Assembly (NCBI GenBank): GCA_001805165.1 | Contig: MHEI01000118.1 | Span: forward strand, 1-23,319 | Direction: 5' to 3' | Source: Nitrospirae bacterium RBG_16_43_11 | GTDB lineage: Bacteria; Nitrospirota; 9FT-COMBO-42-15; HDB-SIOI813 | DNA: 23,319 bases | Part shown: positions 1 through 7,693 of the stretch, piece by piece | Layout of the letters: every line of letters starts with the position of its first letter | Numbering within the stretch: the first letter of the stretch is position 1 | Position numbers and translations under genes: made by a program | Notes under the pieces: model-generated | What the model saw: the letters and a program-made list of their open reading frames with translations, nothing else | What the model was told of the DNA's origin: nothing | Databases searched by the model: none

Positions 1-11
1 AGTTTACGCAT
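1..11 (-). CDS. 5' end of an unidentified gene, cut by the left edge
   Basis: Only the first three codons (ATG CGT AAA, Met-Arg-Lys) and two further bases are inside the window, so no product can be named. The start is supported by a strong ribosome binding site, AAGGAGGG at 26-19 on the minus strand, 7 bases before the ATG. It lies 57 bases after the stop of the truncated GT2 gene and in the same direction, so it could be the next cistron of the glycan gene run or be read from its own promoter. The Met-Arg-Lys beginning would suit a signal peptide or a cytoplasmic protein equally. Confidence 0.5.
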
Positions 12-18
12 CGAAACG

Positions 19-49
19 CCCTCCTTGCCTTATACTATGGCAAGAAGGA
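19..49 (-). promoter_or_regulatory. Hairpin overlapping the ribosome binding site of the left-edge gene
   Basis: On the minus-strand RNA, TCCTTCTTGCC and GGCAAGGAGGG can pair over 11 base pairs (nine Watson-Crick, two G-U) around the nine-base loop ATAGTATAA. The right arm contains the Shine-Dalgarno sequence of the gene starting at 11, so folding would hide it. The two G-U pairs become A-C mismatches on the other strand, which fits a minus-strand RNA. No U-run follows, so it does not look like a terminator. Whether it acts as a translational switch is inference. Confidence 0.4.
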
Positions 50-62
50 CGCTATAAGTCAA
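34..62 (-). promoter_or_regulatory. Possible sigma-70-type promoter for the left-edge gene
   Basis: TTGACT (62-57, five of six matches to the -35 consensus) is followed after 17 bases by CATAGT (39-34, four of six matches to the -10). Transcription would begin just before the ribosome binding site at 26-19. This competes with the hairpin reading of the same bases, because a transcript starting here would lack the left arm. The -10 match is weak. Confidence 0.25.
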
Positions 63-67
63 TAATA

Positions 68-80
68 TTATGCTGCATAA
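68..80. promoter_or_regulatory. Perfect 6-1-6 inverted repeat, operator-like
   Basis: TTATGC-T-GCATAA is a perfect inverted repeat spanning the stop codon of the truncated GT2 gene. It lies just upstream of the possible promoter at 34-62. Symmetric sites of this size are typical of dimeric repressors, but a chance palindrome in AT-rich sequence cannot be excluded. Confidence 0.25.
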
Positions 81-613
81 TTAATGACGCTGTGTATAAA
101 GCTGCAACCGAACACAAAGTCACAGCGAATATGATTTGCATTCTCCCCAGGGTCTATCAAGCTAAGAAATGAAAGGATATAAGTCCCTTCCCGCTGGGTC
201 TCAAAGGCTTTGATCCAGTATGGCGGATCGGTCTCAAAATCAGGCAACACCTTCCCGCCTACCAATACAATATCATTGTGCTCTTCAAATGTATTCAAGA
301 TCGTTTCAAGATAGTTCTTCCCTGCTATAATATCATCGTCTATAAATACGAGAATATTGCTGCTTCTTGATTCTTTTACTCCACGATGCCTGCAATAGAG
401 AAGACCTCTTTGATGTTCAAGAACATAACGGATATTCGGACACGTTTTCACAAACTGCTCTGTCAACATGAACGTATTGTCTGTTGAGCCGTTATCAACA
501 ACAATTACCTCGTAGCGGTTTTGCGAAAGTGTCTGCCCGCATATGCTTTTTAGCGTATCTTCAAGACTTTTAGCCCTGTTAAAGGTTGGTACAATGACTG
601 AGATGTCTATCAT
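68..613 (-). CDS. GT2 family glycosyltransferase, C-terminally truncated
   Basis: This 181-residue product carries the N-terminal half of a GT-A fold, which in family GT2 moves a sugar from a nucleotide-sugar donor to a glycan in the cytoplasm. Visible signatures are ISVIVPTFNR at the start (residues 4-13), the nucleotide-binding VVDNGSTDNT (38-47) and the metal-binding FIDDD (90-94). A PPYW segment follows near residue 130, typical of a GT2 subgroup. Relatives are usually near 300 residues. Here the protein stops just after VFGCSF, where members normally continue into the acceptor-binding half. Neither other frame continues it: one stops within a few codons, the other after about 15. The ATG overlaps the TGA of the upstream GT4 gene (ATGA, 613-610), so the two are translationally coupled. 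Activity is doubtful; a pseudogene is possible. Confidence 0.8.
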   Translation of the reverse strand: MIDISVIVPTFNRAKSLEDTLKSICGQTLSQNRYEVIVVDNGSTDNTFMLTEQFVKTCPNIRYVLEHQRGLLYCRHRGVKESRSSNILVFIDDDIIAGKNYLETILNTFEEHNDIVLVGGKVLPDFETDPPYWIKAFETQREGTYILSFLSLIDPGENANHIRCDFVFGCSFIHSVINYAA

Positions 614-1821
614 CCCTTTACCAGCAGGTCTAATTCTTTCATTATTCCTTCACAATACCTGTCCCATGTATAAATATCTAAATTGTATTTCGCTTTTATC
701 TCTGTATTTAATGCCTTCTCAATTGCTATTGCAAAATCATCTACCGTGGGATCAGCAGGAAATATGTTTTTATTACCTTTTAGAGTCTCATCAATCTCCA
801 TTTCAGTCGTCCAGACTACTTTTTTGTTCAATGCCAATGCCTCAAGTGGTGCAATTGCAAATTCTGCCCAATTCGGGTGCGCCATCACATCGCAACTGGA
901 ATAGTAGTCCCAGAGTTCCTGCTCTTTTATATAGCCTGCAAACCTGATCTTGCTCGTTAATTTCAGCTCTGCTGACAACTCCCTCAGTTTCTTTTCATCT
1001 TTCCCTGTTCCTCCAATCACTAAGACCACATCATCATAAGAATCAGACACCTTCCCAAAGGCCTTTATTAGTAAATCCACCCTCTTCCTCGGATCCAACC
1101 TGTTCACATTCAATATCATTTTTTTATTCTCTATCCCTAATTTTTTCTTGATATCCTGTTTAGGCCTGTAGTTTAGAACATCCCGGGAAAAGCCACCTTT
1201 TAAAACAACTGCGTCTTTGCCATAAAGCCTGCTAATCTCCCATCTCATCTGATTTGATAACACAAATACCTTTTCTGCCTTCCTGACGGCCTTGTACATC
1301 GCTATGGCAGCAAATTCAGCTATCACTCGCCTCGTGAAATTTATTCGTAATCTTACTGGTATAAACTCTTTATGCCCTGCAACAGACTCGCGAATCTCAT
1401 GAAATACTTTCCTGTGAATTAAGGCATACTTTAATGGATCATCAAGAAACCAGAATATCGAACCGTGAATGTGTGTTGCATACTGAAATGGCGTGAATAG
1501 GGTGGCAAAATAAAGGTATGTACAATCCCACGAGTTTGATGCGATGATAAGATCCGGCTTCATCTCCCTGATCTGTTTCCTGAGGGCCATGATTCGATAT
1601 ATGCTCTGAACGACAAAATTCATACCATTAAATTTCATATCAAATACATGAATGTTCAGTTTGTAAGCCTGGTTAAACAACACCTCCTTCCTGAAATCAA
1701 AGGTTAATATAGTGGCATTAAAACCTTTCTTCTCCAGATACCGCGCCTCTTCAAAAGTTAACCTTTCTGCTCCACCGGCCTCGGTAAGATCTCCATTAAG
1801 CAGGATAATGTTATTTGCCAT
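610..1821 (-). CDS. GT4 family glycosyltransferase
   Basis: A 403-residue GT-B retaining glycosyltransferase, expected to add a sugar to a lipid-linked glycan on the cytoplasmic face of the membrane. The N-terminal Rossmann domain shows the GGAER motif (residues 16-20). The C-terminal domain begins near LNVNRLDPRKRVDLLIKAF, a typical GT4 hallmark with the donor-phosphate-binding Arg and Lys. The family E-x7-E motif near the end reads AEFAIAPLE (319-327): the first Glu position holds Ala with a Glu one residue later, and the second Glu is kept. A basic helical insert around residues 150-180 could touch the membrane. No clear Shine-Dalgarno precedes the ATG. It is 63 bases after the radical SAM gene and overlaps the next GT2 gene by four bases. 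Confidence 0.88.
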   Translation of the reverse strand: MANNIILLNGDLTEAGGAERLTFEEARYLEKKGFNATILTFDFRKEVLFNQAYKLNIHVFDMKFNGMNFVVQSIYRIMALRKQIREMKPDLIIASNSWDCTYLYFATLFTPFQYATHIHGSIFWFLDDPLKYALIHRKVFHEIRESVAGHKEFIPVRLRINFTRRVIAEFAAIAMYKAVRKAEKVFVLSNQMRWEISRLYGKDAVVLKGGFSRDVLNYRPKQDIKKKLGIENKKMILNVNRLDPRKRVDLLIKAFGKVSDSYDDVVLVIGGTGKDEKKLRELSAELKLTSKIRFAGYIKEQELWDYYSSCDVMAHPNWAEFAIAPLEALALNKKVVWTTEMEIDETLKGNKNIFPADPTVDDFAIAIEKALNTEIKAKYNLDIYTWDRYCEGIMKELDLLVKG

Positions 1822-1884
1822 AGTTAGGTTATATTGACTTATAGACAGCTTTACCCTGTTGCCATATACCTGTCATAATCTTTC

Positions 1885-2940
1885 CTATTTCAAAACCACT
1901 CTTTTCAGAATTTGCGGATACTTTTTGAAATTATATACTATACTGTCCTGTATAGCACATTCCCATGTACAATTACATTTTCTGTCTTTGATGTATCTCA
2001 AAACTTCTTTTGTGCTGTCTAATATCAATATTTTCTTAAGGTCATAATTATAGTCTCTTAAATTTCCCAATTTCTTATCAAGCATTTCACATGGAAAGAC
2101 ATTGCCAAAGGAGTCTATTACTATCATCCCTTTACCGGCATGACATTCATATATCCTGCCCTCAGACTGTAAGGTCTTCAACACTTCCCTTCTCGTTAAG
2201 ACAGGAAGTGCATCAAACAGCCTGTCAATATAATTCCCCTTCTTCCACGACATTTTCATCTCAATATGCTCTATCAACATCCTGTATTTCTCTATATCTA
2301 CATCTTTCTGGATAGGGTTTCTGGCATCCCCTCTGATGTAGTTTATATTATACTGGTCAATATCCATTTCCTTCCTGATATATTCATAAGTCTCGATCGC
2401 CTTATCCTGATTATGACTGCAGAAGGTTGTAGCGGCCAGAATCCTCAGATTGGCATATTCTTTTTTTAACTCATGCAGATGATCGTGTGTCTCCCATATC
2501 TTATCAAAGTTTCCCTTTACCCCCCTTATAGTATCATGGAGCTCACCTATGCCATCTATAGAAAGACTAACCCTTACCAGGGCATCCGGACATTTCCTGA
2601 GTATAGCTTCTGTTGTCTCCTTAACCACGTCAGGCGAAAGCCCATTAGTGGGAATGCTAAAGGCACGGACACTGTTATTCGTATAAAAGACCTCACAGAT
2701 ATCTGAAAGGTCTTTCCTTAAAAAGGGCTCCCCCCCACCGAGTGTAAGATATTCCACAGACTTTATATGCTCAGATATCTTTTTTATCTCATTGAGAGTC
2801 AGTTCATCTTTCTTATTGAGGTTTTTCCAGTTAAAACAGGTTATACATTTAGAGTTGCATATAGAGGTCACATGAAAAATAATATAATTGGGCATTCCAT
2901 TAATGTTTGTAAACAACCTGTAAAGCTGATGGGATTTCAT
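1885..2940 (-). CDS. Radical SAM protein with SPASM-like C-terminal cluster
   Basis: A 351-residue protein of the radical SAM superfamily, which cleaves S-adenosylmethionine at a [4Fe-4S] cluster to start radical chemistry. The CxxxCxxC cluster ligands are C28, C32 and C35, and the SAM-binding GGE motif is at 69-71. The C-terminal part has C266, C284 and a CxCxxxC group (C322, C324, C328) around a DSFGNVFPC segment, the pattern of an auxiliary iron-sulfur cluster (SPASM/twitch type). The substrate cannot be read from the sequence. Its place between glycosyltransferases points to modification of a sugar, lipid carrier or surface peptide rather than a RiPP, since no small precursor gene is visible. 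AGGTGA (2953-2948) is a good ribosome binding site, and the gene starts 11 bases after the preceding GT2 stop. Confidence 0.88.
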   Translation of the reverse strand: MKSHQLYRLFTNINGMPNYIIFHVTSICNSKCITCFNWKNLNKKDELTLNEIKKISEHIKSVEYLTLGGGEPFLRKDLSDICEVFYTNNSVRAFSIPTNGLSPDVVKETTEAILRKCPDALVRVSLSIDGIGELHDTIRGVKGNFDKIWETHDHLHELKKEYANLRILAATTFCSHNQDKAIETYEYIRKEMDIDQYNINYIRGDARNPIQKDVDIEKYRMLIEHIEMKMSWKKGNYIDRLFDALPVLTRREVLKTLQSEGRIYECHAGKGMIVIDSFGNVFPCEMLDKKLGNLRDYNYDLKKILILDSTKEVLRYIKDRKCNCTWECAIQDSIVYNFKKYPQILKRVVLK

Positions 2941-2951
2941 AAATATATCAC

Positions 2952-3899
2952 CTATTCTTCTTTCAAGATCATTCCTGCTATTCCACCAATACCTATAATA
3001 ACAGAAAAGAGATATTCATAAAATATAGCAGATATCAGGAAAGCCAGGCCTCTCTCCCTGGATATAAAAGAAAAGAGACCAAAATTAGCAATAAGAAATG
3101 CAATAAACAGACCTGCCGGAATTATTATAAGATCAGGGTTAAATATGAATGTAAAACTACTCAGGAAACTTGTCAACGCAACAAGAATTAACAATGTCCT
3201 TGAAAAAGATGCATGGGCACTCGCCATCTTCTTGTTTTTTTTCACGACTCTGGATAATTGAATACTCCTTTTGAAATATTTCCTCGCAATAGTGCAAAAA
3301 CCGGGGAAATGATGCCCGATCAATACACCCTTATGAATCACCGTCTTTCCTTTTGGCAGACGCATTCCAAACTCAATATCTTCTATATCAGCGCCTATAA
3401 ATCTCGTATCAAATCTTCCAACTTCATAGAATGTCTTTCTCCTGACTGCACCCACCTGAGTTGAGAAGTAGTCACTATACTTGTCCGCTATAGCCAATGT
3501 GTAATGGTTCTTCAGTGCATTATATGCGGGAGCAATCCCTCCGCTCAGTGATCTTTTTTGAGGCAATCCGACAACAGCAACAATATCTTTCTCATTTTCA
3601 AAGGTCTCATGAACCAATCCCAATGCCTTATTATCCAGTTCTGTATCAGAATCAATAAAGAACAATACATCTCCCCTGCTCTTTTCTACACCTGTATTTC
3701 TTGCAAAAGCAGGCCCTGAATTCTTCTCAAGTCTTATTACTTCGCAGGGGAATTTTCTTGCCGCCTCATAAGAGCCATCACTACTGCAATCATCAACAAC
3801 TATGACCTCATAATCCTTGTATAAAGATGCATAAACTGATTCAAGGCATCTTCCGATCACCTTCTCATCATTATGCAAGGCTATTATTACTGAGATCAT
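2952..3899 (-). CDS. GT2 family glycosyltransferase with C-terminal membrane segments
   Basis: A full-length 315-residue inverting GT2 enzyme. The GT-A domain shows ISVIIALHND at the start, VVDDCSSDGS (34-43), the NSGPAFARNTG helix (60-70) and the metal-binding DSD at 83-85. Later FIGADIEDIEFGMRL corresponds to the catalytic-base/acceptor region (ED motif). About three hydrophobic segments from residue 230 onward anchor it to the inner membrane, as in enzymes that glycosylate polyprenyl-linked intermediates. The start is set by AAAGGGG five bases upstream of the ATG, inside the 11-base gap after the flippase. A run of eight A on the coding strand (3242-3235, in VVKKNKK) is a possible slippage site. 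Confidence 0.9.
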   Translation of the reverse strand: MISVIIALHNDEKVIGRCLESVYASLYKDYEVIVVDDCSSDGSYEAARKFPCEVIRLEKNSGPAFARNTGVEKSRGDVLFFIDSDTELDNKALGLVHETFENEKDIVAVVGLPQKRSLSGGIAPAYNALKNHYTLAIADKYSDYFSTQVGAVRRKTFYEVGRFDTRFIGADIEDIEFGMRLPKGKTVIHKGVLIGHHFPGFCTIARKYFKRSIQLSRVVKKNKKMASAHASFSRTLLILVALTSFLSSFTFIFNPDLIIIPAGLFIAFLIANFGLFSFISRERGLAFLISAIFYEYLFSVIIGIGGIAGMILKEE

Positions 3900-3910
3900 G
3901 AAACCCCTTT

Positions 3911-5369
3911 CTATTCCCGCGAATGTACCATCTCATAAAAAGATGCCAGAAGATTGCGGTTAATCACCAGTGACAATATCGTATATATTATTATACCAGA
4001 CATTATGCTTAAAATAAGCAGAAGCAAAGGGCCAAGCCCATAATAACGCAGCATAAGTGAGATAAAAAGCACGGCAACACCCATAATTAAGGTGATAACA
4101 AAGACATCTTTTAATATGACTAAAAGTCTGTATACCCTTAAATCCACAATGCCATATGAGATCCTGAGAGATGGATATATTATTACAAAGGAGACAATAG
4201 CATAACTGATCGCAACACCGTTTACCCCCCAATTCGTTCCCCAATATATGGCAAAGGCTATTATAAATAAAAAAATGAGGCCCATCTTAAACTGAATATC
4301 TGTTCTCCCTTTCGAAAGATACAAGACACCATTGTTTGTGCTGAAAATCTGTATAATTCCGGACACTGACAAGACCTGCAAAAGGAAGATGGCAGGGCTC
4401 CATTTTACCCCAAAGAGTGCAGGTATCAGATCAGGCGCCGTAATCAACAGACCAACCATTGAAGGGAAGATAATAAAGCCTGCATGTTGCATGGCTAACA
4501 GATAAATCTCTCCAATCCTTGTATTGTCATTCTGAATTCTTGAGAAGACCGGAAATAAGACATTACCTGTAATAAATGAAATCGTTTCGATAGGTAAAGA
4601 GATTAACCTCTGGGCGAGCGAAAAAAAGCCAAGGGCCTCTGAACCCAGAAATTTGCCAATCAGCAGTTGAGGCAACCTTTCTGAAAAAAAATTTACAATA
4701 TTAAAACCGAGATAATTTATGCTGAATTTCATTGTAACCCGGGCTTCGGCCCATTGGAAATGCCGTGAAGGATACCATTTCCCTGAAGACCATAGCAGAA
4801 GAACGATAAACAGTTCTTCTGCTATGGTCTGACACACAAGACTCCAGACCCCGTAACCCATGTATGCAAGGACTATCGCTGTAATACCGCTTAGAACCGT
4901 GCAACTAATCCTTATAATATAGATAAATCTGAATTCCAGATTCTTAACAATGATAGCATGCGGGATATTGCTTAAGGATGATAAAATGAAAACAGAAGAC
5001 AATACCATCAACAGATGACTTAATCGCGGCTCCTTAAAGAACATTGCAATCAGGGGGGCTGCAATAATGGTTATGCCGGTTGTTATTATCCCAATGAAGA
5101 GATTTAACCAGAAGATACTTGAACTCTCTGCCTGCCCAATCTCCTGTTTCTGCACTACTGCCGAACCACTTCCAAACTCAGCAAAGTACCCGATAAGTAC
5201 AGTAAATATAGTAGCCATTGCAAGAAGACCGAAGTCTTCCGGTTGCAAAAGACGGGCAAGGATAATAGTGGTTATGATGGAAAGGCCGGACTGGACCGCG
5301 CGGTTACCCCCTGTCCACCTTACTCCGGATAGAGTCTTCTCTTTTATATTGAATGAGTCTTCCAGGCAT
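3911..5369 (-). CDS. Polysaccharide flippase, MOP/Wzx (PST) family, with an N-terminal frame problem
   Basis: A polytopic inner-membrane protein of about 12 helices that would flip lipid-linked oligosaccharide to the periplasm. The segment LLQPEDFGLLAMATIF is a classic N-terminal signature of this family. The first usable start in this frame is TTG at 5248, which would delete the first helix. Upstream, the same frame stays open back to a TAA at 5371-5373 and encodes family-like sequence (KTLSGVRWTGGNRAVQSG, then a hydrophobic helix), but holds no ATG, GTG or TTG. A good ATG sits at 5369, ten bases after the preceding stop, in a neighbouring frame. Removing one A from the AAAA at 5345-5342 would join them and give about 485 residues, the usual length. 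Either a one-base indel or a CTG start (5365) is needed. The coordinates cover the ATG at 5369. Confidence 0.8.
5342..5345 (-). other. Proposed frameshift site in the flippase 5' end
   Basis: On the coding strand ATG CCT GGA AGA CTC ATT CAA runs in one frame into TATAAAAGAG, after which the family-like sequence continues in the frame one base over. Dropping one A of AAAA gives Q-Y-K-E-K-T-L-S-G-V-R-W without a break. This could be a sequencing or assembly error, a genuine mutation, or slippage; the sequence alone cannot decide. Confidence 0.45.
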
Positions 5370-5379
5370 TAACCCCGCT

Positions 5380-7614
5380 TTAATTCAATGCTGTCAGTTT
5401 TTCCCGGGCGGCCTGATAGATTTCTTTAGTATCTTCCCCTTTGGATGTCGCTTTCAGCACTTTTTGATATTCTAACCTTGCAAGTTCGTTTTTTCCCTGT
5501 CTTTCGTAGACCCTCGCCAGATTGAAACGTATAATGTGGTTTGAGGGGTATTGTTTAATGCCCTCTTCAAACGTCACTCTGGCCCTTGGCATATCACCCT
5601 TGTCAAAATAGACAAGACCCAGGTTATTATAAGAATTGAACTGTCCCCGATCTGTTTTCAGGGCCATTTCATATAACTTCATTGCCTCGTCAACTCTTCC
5701 CTGTTTCTGGTATACATCGCCCAGTATCTGAGCGACTGCAGAGTCCTGCGGATAAAGTGATAATACTTTTTTGCCCTGTTTCTCAGCAGCATCTGACATC
5801 CCCAATTTAGAGTAGATATACACGAGGTCTGTGAGTGTCCTGTAATCATTCGGCATATATAAAAGCACCTTTTCAAATTCCCTTTGCGCGGCCTCCCACT
5901 GCCTGTTAAACATGTAAATGAGTCCCAGTCCCCTTCGGGCTCCTGGATTGCCGGGGTCTTCTTTCAATGCCTTATTTATCATTTTATAGGCATCGTCCAG
6001 CTTCCCCATGCCGGCATAGTTTTCCATCAGCAATTCGTAAATTCTCAAATTATGGGGACTGCTGGTCAGCACAAATAATAAATGTCTCGAAGACAATAGC
6101 AGATCCCCCTTCTCCCTGTAAACCAGTGCGATGATCTGATTTGCGGTTGCCTCCAGGGGGGCAGTTTTCCATGCCTGTTGAAGAAATTTCATGCCTGTAT
6201 CCAAGTCGCCCTTCATATAAGAGATTTCCCCAAGCCTGGTCAATGCCCCATAGTTTCCTGGTTCAATCTTCAGGATTGCCTTATATTCTGCCTCTGCACG
6301 GTTCTTATCCCCAAGCTTATTGTAATAATTGCCAATATTATAATGTGCCTGGATAGATTCAGGATATTTTATCATCACATCAGACCATAAAGTCAGGTCA
6401 TTCAGCCATACAGGATTGCGAACTATTGTGCCAGCAGAGTAGAGGGTCACAAGGATGACCGGAAGTCCATAAATAACCGCCTTTTGCAGCCCTGCCTTAT
6501 GATCCCATCTGGTTTTGAATATTGCCATACCTGCGGCCAGTATCGCCATCACTCCCACACCTGAAAGATACCCTCTATTCTCCTGATAAGGCGTATTCAG
6601 GGAAAAAGCTACTACAGGAAGGAGGACGATGAAAAACCATGCAATGAAAAAGGATATGACCTTCCCTGTCCGGTCAGGGTTACGCAGTAAATGCACAGCA
6701 AGAACTGCCAACAATAGAATTATGATTAGAGAAAGGAAGAAATAGACATCAAGACTCTCCTGGATGAAGTGTTGAATACTCAACTGAGCAGGAACAATGG
6801 TGTGATAAAGATACGTTGCCAGTACCTTAACTTTTGTTACAAAATGAAAACTATCCTCTAGCTTTTTCCCGGCTCCTTCATTAAATGATCCAAAAAAGAT
6901 GAACCGGGCCATGAAACCTGTCAGGGTACCAATCAGAACAAACGGAAGGTACTGATAAATTTTCCTGAGCAATGATCTCTCAAAATAGTAGTCATACAAG
7001 AACAATATCGCTGGGAGTGTAATCGCTATCTCCTTGGTCAGCATGGCCAGGAGAAAAGCGAGAATGGAGGCAATGTAGAAGTAAGATTTTTTCTGCCCCC
7101 TAAACCTTACCCAGCAGTAAAAGGACAGCAGGTAGAAGAAGGAGCACATAACGCTCGAACGTGCAGTGATATAGTTCACCACTTCGGAATTAAAGGGGGT
7201 GGTGAGGAAGAGAATACCGGCAGCAAGGGGGATGAATAATTTCCCCTCAAGCATGGCATGCATTATAAGGAAAAGGATGAATGCAGACCCCACATGCAAT
7301 CCAAGGTTGACTAAATGATATCCGAGAGGGTTCAGACCTCCAAAATAGTGGTTTACTGCATAGCTCGCCAGCACCATAGGCCTGTAATGTCGAAACCGTG
7401 TGGAAAGTGAACTGAATGTCCTGGGTTCGGTGAAGAAAAGAGGGATATTCCCCGGACTCCTTATATAAGCATTTGTCGTAATGTGATGCCGGTCGTCATA
7501 ATGAAAGTCATTTTTCAGGGAATTGAAATATATTACCAAACCAAACAGAACAAAGAAAATTAACACTCCCGCCTTAATTGTAAACTGCTTTTCCTGTATC
7601 ACATCAATACTCAT
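5380..7614 (-). CDS. GT-C-like membrane glycosyltransferase with nine C-terminal TPRs (TMTC-like)
   Basis: A 744-residue inner-membrane protein in two parts. Residues 1 to about 415 are polytopic, with a first-loop acidic pair in FHYDDRHHI, then RHYRPM and GYHLVNLGLH. This layout is that of GT-C enzymes of the protein O-mannosyltransferase/TMTC type, which use a polyprenyl-phosphate sugar, with the paired acidic residues near the active site. Residues from about 419 to the end form nine consecutive 34-residue TPR units, probably the protein-binding part and probably periplasmic. It may glycosylate exported proteins, or act in glycan assembly. It heads the minus-strand glycan run: the flippase ATG follows ten bases after its stop. 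Two paralogues lie next to it. A weak AAGG ribosome binding site and a TATAAT box precede it. The sugar and target are unknown. Confidence 0.82.
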   Translation of the reverse strand: MSIDVIQEKQFTIKAGVLIFFVLFGLVIYFNSLKNDFHYDDRHHITTNAYIRSPGNIPLFFTEPRTFSSLSTRFRHYRPMVLASYAVNHYFGGLNPLGYHLVNLGLHVGSAFILFLIMHAMLEGKLFIPLAAGILFLTTPFNSEVVNYITARSSVMCSFFYLLSFYCWVRFRGQKKSYFYIASILAFLLAMLTKEIAITLPAILFLYDYYFERSLLRKIYQYLPFVLIGTLTGFMARFIFFGSFNEGAGKKLEDSFHFVTKVKVLATYLYHTIVPAQLSIQHFIQESLDVYFFLSLIIILLLAVLAVHLLRNPDRTGKVISFFIAWFFIVLLPVVAFSLNTPYQENRGYLSGVGVMAILAAGMAIFKTRWDHKAGLQKAVIYGLPVILVTLYSAGTIVRNPVWLNDLTLWSDVMIKYPESIQAHYNIGNYYNKLGDKNRAEAEYKAILKIEPGNYGALTRLGEISYMKGDLDTGMKFLQQAWKTAPLEATANQIIALVYREKGDLLLSSRHLLFVLTSSPHNLRIYELLMENYAGMGKLDDAYKMINKALKEDPGNPGARRGLGLIYMFNRQWEAAQREFEKVLLYMPNDYRTLTDLVYIYSKLGMSDAAEKQGKKVLSLYPQDSAVAQILGDVYQKQGRVDEAMKLYEMALKTDRGQFNSYNNLGLVYFDKGDMPRARVTFEEGIKQYPSNHIIRFNLARVYERQGKNELARLEYQKVLKATSKGEDTKEIYQAAREKLTALN

Positions 7615-7632
7615 AAATTAATACCTTAAATC

Positions 7633-7660
7633 ATTATAGGCCACTGTACCAAATACAAAT
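7633..7660 (-). promoter_or_regulatory. Possible promoter in front of the glycan gene run
   Basis: In the 79-base gap between the two minus-strand GT-C/TPR genes the coding strand has a perfect TATAAT (7638-7633), about 20 bases before the ATG at 7614. The -35 is poor: ATTTGT at 16-base spacing (7660-7655) or TTTGTA at 15 (7659-7654). The rest of the gap is AT-rich and holds no convincing hairpin. Confidence 0.35.
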
Positions 7661-7693
7661 GAACAAATAATGTAATTACTGCAATATTGATGC

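Noticed and set aside
19..49. Factor-independent terminator after the truncated GT2 gene
   Set aside because: The stem is fair but no U-run follows, and its arm is a ribosome binding site.
543..947. 134-codon plus-strand open frame
   Set aside because: It is a shadow of the GT2 and GT4 genes on the other strand, with no domain or ribosome binding site.
1822..1884. A four-codon minicistron (ATG GCA ACA GGG TAA) before the GT4 gene
   Set aside because: Too short to distinguish from chance; AGG precedes it but nothing else supports it.
3911..5248. TTG at 5248 as the flippase start
   Set aside because: It would remove the first membrane helix, and upstream in-frame sequence is clearly family-like.
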